Origin: Silene noctiflora
Lineage: Eukaryota; Streptophyta; Magnoliopsida; Caryophyllales; Caryophyllaceae
Reading direction: 5' to 3'
DNA: 27,669 nt
NCBI GenBank assembly: GCA_009801015.1
Contig: VHZZ01008749.1
Location: 35,023-62,691, forward strand
In this document: piece by piece, positions 1-10,531 of the stretch
Layout of the letters: every line of letters starts with the position of its first letter
Numbering within the stretch: the stretch's first letter is position 1
The notes under the pieces: generated by a model
Told to the model about the DNA's origin: nothing
The model's database searches: none
What the model saw: the letters and a program-made list of their open reading frames with translations, nothing else
Program-made: the position numbers and the translations under genes

Positions 1-567
1 TTCAGTATGCCTTGAGAGTACTTAGACAGTTCCATCGTTCGACAAGAGACAGACCCAACGAGCCGTCGAACCCTGCGTGACCTCTACCGTATCATTAAGT
101 GAATTTTCGCTTGTCATTATGAAGTTGGGAAGAAGTGTTAAGTACCCTTGAGTAAGATGTTAAGGGCTATGTAAACAATATGATATCATAGTAGAAATAT
201 TTGTTTTCTCCTCAACAAACATCGTTTGCCCCTTCAAATTCATTTCATATGACTCCACCCCATCTTCAACATTCATCTTTTACCCTTTTACCCCGCTTCA
301 TCCTCGACATTTATCATTTATTATACTTAAGGGATATATGTGAGAATAACTAGGAAGTTGTAAGGTACAAGTGGGCTTTCCTAAAAAAATAAGGGTACAT
401 ATGAAATTAGTCCACCTCGGAGGGGTACAAGTGGTAATTTCCCTAACTTACACAAGGTCCTACGTTACGAATAAATATTGCAATATAATTTTTTTAATGT
501 TTTCAATTTATTCTTTTTTTCTTTTTGAAAGCCAAGCTATTTAGCTTGACAAAGTTACACCTGTTTT

Positions 568-660
568 CAAGCAACAACATATTTTTATACTCCAATGATG
601 AGCATGTTGCTTGATTATTTACAATAATTGTAAGTAGATCCCTAAATATAATCATTGGAG
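568..660. repeat. Two interleaved inverted repeats, possible MITE remnant
   Basis: Two perfect short inverted repeats overlap each other. CAAGCAACA at 568-576 pairs with TGTTGCTTG at 605-613, and CTCCAATGAT at 590-599 pairs with ATCATTGGAG at 651-660. The second arm reads on into a GGAGATGCTCT sequence, the kind of terminal sequence seen in short plant DNA transposons. No target duplication was found, so the boundaries are uncertain. Confidence 0.35.
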
Positions 661-1717
661 ATGCTCTAATAAATTTTCAGGACCTTCGTTTCATTGTTGC
701 ACGGGACCTTCGAATTATTTGAGATGTCCTTGCGTTTTACAATTGTCTTATTGTAAAACCGTCTTATGTAAGACTTGCTCTTTCACCAATATGATTTGGA
801 AATACTAAAATAAATAATGTTACCCATGAGTAAACTATATACCTCGGGAAAAATTGTAAAAAAAAATGTACTCGTAAACAAAAAGGGTCTTAATTTTCGT
901 AGTACACATTTTACTCATCGTAGTACATTTTGACAATTATACTTCTCTCATTTTCCCGTCTTATTTATCTCTAAATTTTTCTCTTCCTAATCCCCACCTC
1001 CTTCCATTTCCTCTCTCACCAACCGCCCGCATCAATCACCGTCGCCGTCAAACCAGCCACGCGGGGCATTATTGAGTGGGTCAGGTCGGCGTTCGTGGGG
1101 TGTTGTTCACCGGAGTTGAAAGGATCAGATGGGGTTTTTCGCCGGCGTTCACAGGGAGTAAGTGGTCGGAGTTTGTTGGTCATAGTGGTGGTTCGTGGGT
1201 CATAGGGATGGCCAATGTAGTGAAGCTGTCCCGCGTCTGCTGCTCATGTGACCGGTGGGGGTAGGGGGAGGCAGAAGCGTGGGGTGGGTGGGGGGGTTGT
1301 ACTGTTTTGTTGTTTATTCTTTTTTGTTAATTTTATTTGATGTAGTAAAATCATTTTTCATTAAACAAACTAAAAAGATTGAATTTAAATCAATAATTTG
1401 ATTAATAATAATGCAATTTGATTTAAAATACATGTTTTGATTCAAATTATTCATGTGTAATTGAAGATTTTTTTTTTATCTTGTAAGGGTTTGGGGTTAG
1501 CATTGGAGAGAATAAGGTTTGTTGTTTTTTTAGTCAAGGATAACAAATGAAAAATTGTAGGCGAAAAGTCCTATGATGAGTAAAGTATCTACTGCAAAAA
1601 AAAATTTCAAAAAAAATAATCTTTAAAAATGAGTAAATATCAAGTGCCCAATTATTTTCAAAATTCGGGCGCTCCAAATACATCTTCCCGGCAAAAAAAT
1701 TGATATCCTTGAAAATA

Positions 1718-1727
1718 TTGGCGCCAA
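1718..1727. promoter_or_regulatory. Palindromic E2F-type site upstream of BARD1
   Basis: TTGGCGCCAA is a perfect palindrome. On the minus strand it extends to TTTGGCGC, which fits the plant E2F consensus TTTSSCGC. It lies about 250 bases before the BARD1 start codon, just upstream of the CT-rich leader, where a proximal promoter element is expected. Plant BRCA1/BARD1-class genes are expressed in dividing cells and respond to DNA damage, so E2F control is plausible. Only the site is seen; binding is inferred. Confidence 0.5.
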
Positions 1728-1976
1728 ACAAAAACACAACACCACACTTCAAATCTCATTTGTTCCACTACCTCTCTAAATGACCAAATTACCCCTACCG
1801 TCCTTTAACTCCAAAACTACCACACTAGCAAACGGCTCTTTCCCAAGGGCACAATAGTACTTTCACAATACACAATCTCACGACATAAAACTCTACCTAA
1901 CCTACGCTTGTTACTGTCTCTCTCTAAATCTCATTGCATTACAATACTTTCTCTCTCTACAATTTGGTGAACAACA

Positions 1977-4900
1977 ATGGCGGAAACCCAGATTCACACC
2001 CATGCCCGTTTACTAAACCCATGGGTCCTTCATCTTCAGAAACTTGGCCTTGAACTTAAATGCCCTCTTTGGTATTTTATTTTTATTTTTTATTTCCTTC
2101 ATTTTTCATTTTAATGTAAAGTTACAATCTTTGTATTTTGATGGATTTTATTTTTATTCTCTGCAGCTTGAATTTGTATAATAAGCCCATGTTGTTGCCG
2201 TGTAACCACATTTTCTGCAGGTATACATTTACACTTTCGGTTTCAATAATTTGTTTACCTGATTAAAATACCCGTCACAAAGAATAAAAAAGTTAAACAA
2301 ATGAGAATGCGACAGATCTAATACGATTTTACAATTTCGATCTTCAGTTGTTGTGTACCTGAATCAAATTCATTTGGGTCGGAGTGTTCAATCTGCAAAC
2401 AGCCGTATGTTGAACAAGGTATTTTCTTTTAGGGTTATTTATTTATTATTTATTTTCATATTATTTGTTCTATTATGTTTACTGTATTTTATTAATTGTT
2501 TTAATTTATGGTTGCTCCAAGATTTTTGGGAAAATGGTTTATTTGAATCTCCTAGCATCACTTTAGACTTCATCCTATTTTCGGAGTATATTGTTTCCAT
2601 TTGACTTTGATTCTTAAAACATACGGATTGCTCCGTAAAAGATAGCCACTTTTTCTCCCTCTATGCAATGGCTATATAGGTAGCACCAGAACGGACACAG
2701 ACACGACACGAACACGTGACACGGCATCCTATGAAATTTAGGACACGGGACACGCTATTAAAATTTAATAAAATATATATTTTATGGTTATAAATAGCGT
2801 ATAATTTCATTTTTTTAATGTATTTGATATTAAATTTACATAAGTGAAGTAAAATTTGACCTTACTATAAATAATTCTCATTTCCCAGCTAAACCGATCT
2901 TCTAATCAATTTCTTTTGACATTTTATTCCTCGTCTAACTATAGGCGTGTGTCCGACGAGTGTCGGGTGTCCGTGTGTCCGATACGGTGTCGGACACGGG
3001 ACGGCTAGTTAGGAGGAGTGTCTGTGCTAGCTAGATGGCTATAGCTTGAGAACAATATTACGATGTTAGTTATCAAATTAGCCATTTTAATCGATCAAAC
3101 ATGACAAATTTCACATTACTACCAAATTTTTGAGTGTAGAAATTAAATGTAGGGATGGGGGAAGTATTTGTTTGTTTGGAAATGGACTACCAATGTTAAA
3201 AGCCATGGCTTTTGAAGGATTAAAGGAATTGTGTGATTATTGCGCTACGCAAATGGTTTTGATTTGATTTGAGTCGATCAAAGATTAGCTCTTTTTGTTT
3301 GGGATAATAATACACGGCTTAGTTAAATGCTGAATATGGAATGCAGATTTGAGGGAAGCTCCTTATATTGGAAACTTGGTGAATATCTACACAAGCTTGG
3401 ATGCTTCTTTCTCAATGCATATGCTTAACTCAGGTTCATTACCACCATTTTCATAATTTCGTAAATGTTTTCTATTATTTGAAATTGTAAATATGTATTT
3501 TTTTGTAATAAAATTCATTTGTTTTGTAACTGATCACTTCAGATGTAAGAAGAGGCTCAGTGCAATGCCCTATTCCTTCCCAAAGATGCTCCAAGGACCC
3601 AATTGATTCGACTTCTCTAGGGAATTTGGCTCGTGGAACCACTGGTGTTCCATCGAGGGGTAATGAGCAAGTCCTGGTACCGAATAGTACTTCAGTGATG
3701 ACAATGCTAGAGAGGTGTACTAGCTTTGGAAATACTGGTTTGGGACCTGGGGTTTTGGAGCACAATTCTCCGACTAGTGTGACTTCATTTTCTCAAGGAA
3801 GAGCTTTGCAACAAGAGCAACATGTCTCTGTTGATGTAGATATGAACCGGGTGGAGTTGTCCCCAGATAGCCCTCCATCTTCTGGTGCCAGCAAGGGTGC
3901 TGAGATTGACAGCTGTGATCAAGAAAGGAACAATGATGTAAGATTCTAACCTTGGGATTCTTTTTTCTGTCTCTACTGTTTGGTAGCTTTTTGCTCAAAA
4001 TGGTAGATTTCAATTATCTATGTAGGAAAGCCTTGCTTCAAGTGACATTACCGCTTCTGTTTCTTAAATATTGTTCATATAGGCTGCAGGAAAATGTCAA
4101 TCTAAGAAATCTTTGAAAAGAGAAGTTGGTGACCATTCTGATTCAAATTGCAAGAAGCAAAAACAGACAAACCTAAGTCAAATAGAATTATCTCAGAGTC
4201 CTTCCCCATCAACGGTTATGAACCCGCAAACATCTGTATCAACCGGCTCTGCCACTGCTAAAACCGAATGTGAACCTAACTTCAAATGTGCATTCTGCCA
4301 GACAGCGAAGATTACACAGGTGCCGCACATCTCTCTGAATGTTGTACAGTTTCTGTTTTTCTTTCTTACTATTCTTTCTTCAAATTGTCATTTTGTGCAC
4401 ATTTGATGTAATCATTCCTCTATCTTTTCACTTGCAGGGTAGCGGCCAAATGCATCATTTTGCTAATGGTAAACAAGTTTTTGGGAAAGAGGCAGGTCGT
4501 TCTAATGTCACACATCTGCATCAAAGCTGCATAGAATGGTTTGTGACCCTTTTAAGCTACGTAGTACTCCGTATATTATCATTATTATATCTTGTAAACA
4601 TATTCATAAGCAGTTAAAGCTGGTTTATACTCCATATGTGACTAATATGACGTTGTATAGCAAAGGATGTATTTTTAAGTTCTTGCCAAAATGTGCCAGT
4701 GCCAGAGTTACTGCTGTGTGCCGCACCCTGATACAAAGTTTTATGGTCCTATACAACTGTCTCCTTTACATATGAAACACACATAAGGATGTCTTTTTAA
4801 AGAATTAAAGAATACCGTTTTTAAGCTGGCTTGAATCAGATGTAGTATGCTTCTTCATTAAGAAATTCAGTTAAATCGATCAATTAGCCTTTTGTTGATA

Positions 4901-7131
4901 AAGCATGCCATGGTCATTGTATATGAACTGCAGGACTCCGCAAATCTATTATGAGAATGACACTACCATAAGGAACGTAGATAAAGAGCTAGCAAGGGCC
5001 GAAAAGCTCAAGTGCACCAGTTGTGGTCTTAAGGGAGCTGCACTTGGTTGTTTTGCAAAATCTTGTCGAAGAACGTATCATGCTCCATGTGCATATGAGA
5101 TTCCAGAATGTAGATGGGATGATGTAAGTTACTTAATGATAACTTTAATATTTGCAATAGAAATAATTACAAATTTTTGTTCTAGAAATAAAGTTGGATA
5201 AGTTACTTAAACAACTTTGATTTTGCAGGTGGATTTCCTGATGCTTTGTCCTGTTCATTCTTCAATAAAGTTTCCAAGTGAGAAATCCAAAAAGTCTGCA
5301 GCCAAAAAGGCCTCAACAGTTAAAATGTACTCCCATCTATCTTGCATTCTGTTTTGTGTTACATTTTTATATTCGAGGCTGCACACCTTATGTCCCTCGA
5401 GACTTCTGTATTTGTTTCCATAAGAACCGTTCCAAAAACAAAGGCAGATGTAACTATGTTAAGCTATTGTAGACAGCATTTGAGCTCAAATCTACATATG
5501 GAATAAGCTGAGTGCATCTGGATTTAGTTTTGTGATCAGACATACCGGCCCTTATGAGTGGACACTTCATTTTTATTTCAAACGATCATTTATCTTATCG
5601 CCTGAAATGCTTTCTGGACACTCTTGGGGCATTTTTGCTACACTGTGAGTCTGTGAACTAGCAAGGACCTTATTTAACCATTCTGACATTGATTTTCCAG
5701 CCATGATGATCACAAAAACAAGGATTTAAGTGCATCAACTCTCTCAGCTGATGAATTTAGTTCTTGGATGTCATCTTCTACTCAAAATTGGGTTCTTTGT
5801 GCATCATCTCTCTCAGTTGATGAAAAGGTTTGTTTCTTCAAATGTGTATTCTCTACCCATCTTTGCATTATACTCCGTATTTCATATGATTTTCCCTTTC
5901 ACAGTAACCGTCCAATTAGTGGAATTCTAATTCCTGGATTTTTGAGTTTACCACACAAAGTACCATTTTTGCAGTTAGTATTCCTGTTCCTTTTTACGGG
6001 CAACCAAATGACAGCGTTTACCAACATTTTTTGTTAGAGATTATAATAATTTGAATGTTGAAACTTGTTACAAGCAGTCAATGCTGGTCAAGTTTGCAAA
6101 CTTGTGTGGTGCAACTGTGACAAGGAGCTGGACTCCAGAGGTCACCCATGTCATTGCAGCAACAGATGCAAATGGGGCCTGTAGTAGGACACTGAAAGTT
6201 CTTATGGCCATTCTTAAGGGAAGATGGATACTTAAAACTGACTGTAAGTTCCTATTTTCCCTATTCATCTAATAAATCTGATTTGCCCTTGATTAGCCAG
6301 TTTGCCTAACTGTGCATGGTTTGCGCCTGCTAGGGGTTCGAGCATGCATGGAACTAAAACGTCCAGTTGAAGAAGAACCTTATGAGATTAATCTTGATAA
6401 CCACGGCTGTTGTGATGGCCCCAGAACTGGCAGACTGAGGGCTCTGAATAATGTGAGTTCTTTTCTCACTTAGACAGTTAGACTTTTGTCATTGTACCTA
6501 CAAATGATCATGTTACGACAATGCCAGAATGGCTCTTGTCTACCACGGAGTATGTTACTCAAAGTCCAGTACATATCCAAGTGTCGTACTCTTCATGACT
6601 TAATATTTCAGACAAGTTGACTTTGTCCGACAATATAGAGATGTTTGAGGTATAAGAGGCTTAAAGTCAGTAGGGTTGGATATGCTGCTTTACCCCTGTA
6701 ATAGAATACGCCATCCCTGAACCTGATTTAATGCTATCTGTTTTTATAATATAGCTCAACCTGAATGACTCAAGTGTCGTCCCAAATTATTGCAGGTACA
6801 AAAGCTTTTCAGTGGCATGAAGTTTTATTTCAGTGGTGACTTTTTAGCTAAATACGAATGGGATCTCCAAGATCTGATTACAGCTGGTGGAGGAGCCATC
6901 ATTGAAAACAGAGAACAACTGCAACAATGTAGTAGTAACGGACAGTCATTCCCCGGAACCACACTAGTTATTTACAACGCCGATGCAGTGATAGATGCCG
7001 GAGATGTCTCTACTGTCTTGCAGCGACAGGTAGAAGCTGAGATTGTGGCTGCTGAAAGCAATTCCCAAGTAGTACCACATACATGGCTTTTGGGGTCTAT
7101 TGCCTCAAACAAGCTGCACCCTTTTGTCTGA
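1977..7131 (+). CDS. BARD1: BARD1/ROW1: RING - ePHD - BRCT nuclear protein, 13 exons
   Basis: Exons read by eye: 1977-2071, 2167-2220, 2348-2418, 3347-3433, 3543-3937, 4083-4319, 4438-4538, 4934-5123, 5229-5326, 5701-5827, 6078-6243, 6334-6452, 6796-7131. All junctions are GT-AG and phases join to 691 residues; Arabidopsis BARD1 is similar (about 714). The RING finger is complete C3HC4: C29, C32, C44, H46, C49, C52, C63, C66. A serine-rich linker carries a bipartite basic nuclear signal (KR at 246-247, KKQK at 258-261). The plant-specific extended PHD finger has C303, C306, H341 and C344, then C374, C377, C386, C391, H396, C399, C417 and H420. Two BRCT domains follow at about 472-555 (W535) and 581-691 (W677). 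There are no ankyrin repeats, as expected for plant BARD1. In plants it pairs with BRCA1 in homologous recombination and also represses WUSCHEL. Plant BRCA1 shares this layout but is about 940 residues, so length favours BARD1. Confidence 0.9.
2668..3043. mobile_element. Non-autonomous DNA transposon in BARD1 intron 3, 9-base target duplication
   Basis: The nine bases ATGGCTATA occur at 2668-2676 and again at 3035-3043, flanking a 358-base insert. Its ends are imperfect inverted repeats: TAGGTAGCAC on the left and, on the other strand, TAGCTAGCAC about three bases in from the right end. Subterminal regions are packed with GGACAC/GACACG repeats. It has no coding capacity. A 9-base duplication fits Mutator-like elements; if the true duplication is 8 bases, hAT is the alternative. 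The insertion sits well inside intron 3 and leaves the flanking splice sites intact. Confidence 0.6.
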
Positions 7132-7532
7132 CAATTGAACTACGAGATGTATCGGAAATGTATCATATATAGGTTAGACTTTAAAGAGGTACACTGTCCA
7201 TTCACATCGTTATCTTTTCGAGGCATTCATAGGAATGACTTGAATAGAAGGACCAAGGAAGTATTTGCCACGATAGATATTGGATCTTTGATGACGAGAA
7301 ACAATACCATTTATCGGTCTTTTGCATTGTAACAAAACTATTTCCTAAATTAACAGTAGTTAATTAATACCTAAGAATAATGGCTCCGAGCAGCTATTAC
7401 TGCACTTTCCTCCATAAATCTTGTTTCAGTCATCTAATCTATTATCTATGGAGTTTGTACAACAGAAATCCAAAGCTACCTGTGCATTGAAAAATTAAAA
7501 AAGTTGAACTAAAATAAAAAAATAAAAAATTT

Positions 7533-7579
7533 CACAAATTTTTATTTGTGACAATATTATTGTGTTACAAGTTTGTAAC
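7533..7579. repeat. Adjacent short palindromes
   Basis: CACAAAT/ATTTGTG (7533-7550, 4-base loop), a CAATATTATTG core, and GTTACAA/TTGTAAC (7564-7579, 2-base loop) follow one another about 400 bases past the BARD1 stop codon. They could form small hairpins in the transcript tail, or be chance in AT-rich DNA. Confidence 0.3.
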
Positions 7580-7930
7580 CTTTCACAATTGCACAAGGAG
7601 CGAATTTGATCTTTTATTATTCTACGAGTACAAATTAAGGTAATTTGGTGTCTTCTTAACAACACATCTAGTGATATAGGTAGAAACTGTGAGAGTTGTA
7701 ATTGTAACTGAACCGATTTTGAGTACGAGTTTGGGCGGACTTGGAATCTGCTCGGAAATCGGCGTAAAATTCTCCAGAGCTTGAAAAATAAAGTTCGGAA
7801 TCAGCTCAGATTAAGCTCTAGCTCGATTAAATCATTATTGTCTTTACTTTTTTTAACTTTTAAATCAAATTTAAAATTAATATATTTTAAGATAAATGCA
7901 AATAAAATACTAATCAAAGATAATAAAAAA

Positions 7931-8142
7931 TACTCTCTCTGTCCCGGTCATTTGTTGTCCTATTTCATTTTGAGATGTCCGAGTCAATTGTTGTTCTTTC
8001 TATTTTAAGAATGAACTTCATGAACAATTTGATTATTCACACTCAATTTTGTTCACTTGTCATTTAGTAATTGACCCTCTCTTTTTTCCATGGTGTTTGT
8101 CCCAAAACCAAAGGACAACAATTAATCGGGACGGAGGGAGTA
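7931..8142. mobile_element. Stowaway-like MITE
   Basis: The ends are inverted copies: TACTCTCTCTGTCCCGGTCA on the left and, on the opposite strand, TACTCCCTCCGTCCCGAT on the right. Both run on into a shared TTGTTGTCCT segment. The terminal CTCCCTCCGTCCC and the TA at each edge are the hallmarks of Stowaway elements, non-autonomous relatives of Tc1/mariner. About 212 bases long and non-coding. Confidence 0.85.
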
Positions 8143-8286
8143 TAATCATAAATGCTAAAATAACATTTTATTAAGAACAAATAAAACTAGCTTCGGAATT
8201 GAGCTTTACTAAGCTAGGAATTGGTTCGGAAAATATCGTTTTAACCTATGACATAAAAAAGTAAAGAATGGTGGATTGCAATTAAA

Positions 8287-8385
8287 CTTCATTTGGGGAA
8301 AGCACATCACCGACTAGAATGAAATACTACTACCTCCAAGTCTAGAATGAAATACTACCTTCATTTGGGGAAAGCACATCACCAA
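8287..8385. repeat. Direct duplication, 72-base period
   Basis: A segment starting CTTCATTTGGGG and running through AAAGCACATCACC occurs at 8287-8311 and again at 8359-8383, a shift of 72 bases. Between them CTAGAATGAAATACTAC is also present twice. The second copy lies inside the neighbouring Stowaway-like element, so the duplication probably occurred at or after that insertion, by slippage or aberrant repair. Confidence 0.6.
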
Positions 8386-8441
8386 TACTAAACTACCACA
8401 AAAAAGGAAACGGGAACCAACAATTAGACTTGGAGGGAGTA
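8329..8441. mobile_element. Short diverged Stowaway-like element
   Basis: TACCTCCAAGTCTA on the left is matched by TACTCCCTCCAAGTCTAA read from the right end on the minus strand, with TA at the outer edge. It is about 110 bases and non-coding. The TIR differs from the other Stowaway copies after CTCC, so it may be a separate subfamily. The left boundary is blurred by an ACTACTAC repeat. Confidence 0.55.
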
Positions 8442-8917
8442 TTATAGAGGAGATTATAGTCTATAGAAGAGACCAATAAGCAAATGACTTAATTCTACTT
8501 ACCTATTAATTTCATTCTTCGTTCGGATATCCATAACACAGTACATTAGACAAAATAAATAGAGTTTATCTATGAAATAAGAATGATTCCCAACACATTC
8601 TCCTAATTTGATTTATCGACATAATATTTATTTACAAAGTGAATTAGCGAATTAGAAATTAAAAATCTTAATAAAAATTCTTCAACTAAAATTAATTTTT
8701 ACGAAAATTGTTATGGATAAGAAAAATATTCGAGTCAAAGTGAGAAAGCTGTTGGACATAAGCGTAGCTAAAAGACAGTGTAAACGATGACATACGTTTA
8801 GGATTTAGTTTGGGGGTGAAGTGAATGGCTGTAATTTGAGCACACATCTAAGAGGATGACCACAATTTAAAACTCATTTCTTTCACACTCACCTCTTTCT
8901 CCATCCCAATTACAACC

Positions 8918-10531
8918 ATGGCTTCTGCAGCTCTTCAACCATCTCCTCTTTCCTATCGGGTCCCTCCTTCCTCTTCTTCACGCCCAGGTATTCTACCCCT
9001 CTTTTTTTTTTTTTTAAACTCTTTGGCATGTATAATGCATTGATACTGTTTATGTAAAAACACCTTATCTTCTTTAATTACCCTCTTTCCGTCTCGGTCA
9101 TTTATTTACCTTTTATATTCACTATGAAGGCCATTTTATTCAAAGGTAAACAAATGATTGAGACGGAGGGAATAAAAGTTTTACACTAATTCTAGGAAAT
9201 TCTATATTTTATGTTTTATAATGTACACTATTAAACTGTATAGACTTGGTAAAAAATATAATTCTGGAACAGCTGACTGGTTACTTGTAAATGCTCCTTT
9301 GTGGTTACTTGTAAATGTATACTTCCTTTGTCCTGGTCATTTGTTTACATTTGATTTTGTCACAAAAACGAATGAAAGAGGAGGGAGCCAATTATTGGAT
9401 GCCAAGTGGACCAAATTGGGTGTGGAGGATCAAATTGCCCATCAAAAGCATTCCCAAAATGGAAAAGGTAAACAAATGACCGGGACGGAGGGAGTATCTG
9501 GCATTGAAGCATATTGTGTACTTTAAGCGGTAGGTTTGTCGCTTGGAAAGCTACTGTGAGTATAAATGTATATCTGGCATGCAAAGCTGCATTTTGGATG
9601 TTCGAAAATTGAGAAGGATTGTGAATTAATTAATTGGGTAGCAGCTCACCGGTTCACCCTATAACACCTTTGTAAGAGTAACTGAGTGATCATGAATTCA
9701 TGAGAGTGACCGGAGCCAACTCAAGTTTTTTCATTGTCAACCAAAACCGTCATTCCCACATCCACAAAATATATATTACTATTTCCATGTTTTACGACCA
9801 TTAACCAGACTGGCCGCTATATATAGTTTTTGGGTGTTGGCCACTTTTAAGTTCAATTTCCTTTACAGAGAAAGGTCAAATGTATAAAGGTCTTTGTTAA
9901 CACAAGGTCTTTTATGTTCAATAATGTTGTTATTACAAACTCTGAAATTCTTCGGAGAGTCTACAGTGGTTGTTGATTAAGGTAGTCAGGTACATGTACA
10001 TCTGTTGGCTCATCATACAAAAGGATACTGATCTGTTATTTGATCTTTGGTGTAGGCATCTGTATATTTTCTTTGGCGACTCCCACTCGTGCACATTCCT
10101 CTTTCAATGGGCTCCAACTTAGCACGCGTTTGCTTAGGTTGCCATCACAAAGATCATCTTCCAGGCCAATTGGACCGATTGTAATGATGGTTAAGCCAAC
10201 AATTCAGTTCATCCAAGGTGTCGACGAACTTACAATACCTGATGTTAGATTAACCAAATCAAGGGATGGGTCAAATGGTACTGCTACATTCAGGTTCGAT
10301 CAGCCTTCTGTCTTTGATTCATCAAGTGTGGTTGGTGATATAACTGGGTTGTACATGATAGATGAAGAGGGTACTCTTCAGTCAACCAATGTGAATGCGA
10401 GGTTTGTTAATGGAAAGCCAGCTGGCGTTGAAGCAAAGTACGTCATGCGAAGCCCGCGTGAATGGGATAGATTCATGAGATTCATGGAACGATATTCCAA
10501 TGCAAATGGCCTACAGTTCATCAAAAGTTGA
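8918..10531 (+). CDS. PSB28: Psb28, photosystem II assembly factor, plastid-targeted, 2 exons
   Basis: Exons 8918-8987 and 10056-10531 join in frame to 181 residues; Arabidopsis Psb28 is similar in length. The first about 65 residues are rich in Ser, Pro, Arg and Leu and nearly acid-free, a typical chloroplast transit peptide. The conserved Psb28 domain starts near residue 69 ([11 protein letters not shown]) and runs to the end, with the family's [37 protein letters not shown] and [15 protein letters not shown] stretches all present. Psb28 is a soluble stromal-side protein that binds photosystem II assembly intermediates at CP47/cytochrome b559 and leaves before the mature complex forms. The 1068-base intron carries two Stowaway MITEs. 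The domain is certain. The exon 1 junction is slightly less so, because transit peptides are not conserved, but phase and splice sites fit. Confidence 0.92.
9079..9174. mobile_element. Short Stowaway-like MITE in psb28 intron
   Basis: CCCTCTTTCCGTCTCGGTCA on the left pairs with the opposite strand of TGATTGAGACGGAGGG on the right, and both continue into matching TTTACCTTT arms. TA lies at the edges. It is only about 95 bases, so almost the whole element is a hairpin with a short loop. Confidence 0.75.
9320..9496. mobile_element. Stowaway-like MITE in psb28 intron
   Basis: The ends TACTTCCTTTGTCCTGGTCA and, on the minus strand, TACTCCCTCCGTCCCGGTCA are followed on both sides by TTTGTTTAC. TA target bases lie at both edges. 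It is about 177 bases and non-coding. Immediately upstream, GGTTACTTGTAAATG occurs twice (9279-9293 and 9303-9317), a small direct repeat that is not part of the element. Confidence 0.85.

Larger units (their letters stand above)
1..1976. other. Intergenic region upstream of BARD1
   Basis: No gene can be supported here. It is AT-rich apart from a GC-rich patch at about 1015-1300 that has no convincing reading frame and may be a transposon remnant. Interleaved inverted repeats lie at 568-660. The final part, from about 1715, holds an E2F-type site and then a CT-rich leader at about 1915-1965 that looks like the BARD1 promoter and 5' untranslated region. I see no clear TATA box at a convincing distance. 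The first 80 bases read in one frame as a 25-residue peptide ending in TGA, which might be the tail of an upstream gene, but this is too little to call. Confidence 0.5.
7132..8917. other. Intergenic region between BARD1 and psb28
   Basis: This stretch holds the BARD1 3' untranslated region, a run of short adjacent palindromes at 7533-7579, two Stowaway-like elements (7931-8142 and 8329-8441), a local duplication at 8287-8385 and the psb28 promoter and leader. Several AT-rich reading frames exist but none looks coding. I do not see an unambiguous TATA box for psb28. The leader just before its ATG is CT-rich, as in many plant nuclear genes for plastid proteins. Confidence 0.5.

Noticed and set aside
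1..78. 25-residue open tail ending in TGA
   Set aside because: Too short to tell from chance, and no family was recognised.
1076..1264. 62-residue frame in the GC-rich island
   Set aside because: Gly/Val/Trp-rich translation with no domain, flanking splice context or start context; it looks like composition, not a gene.
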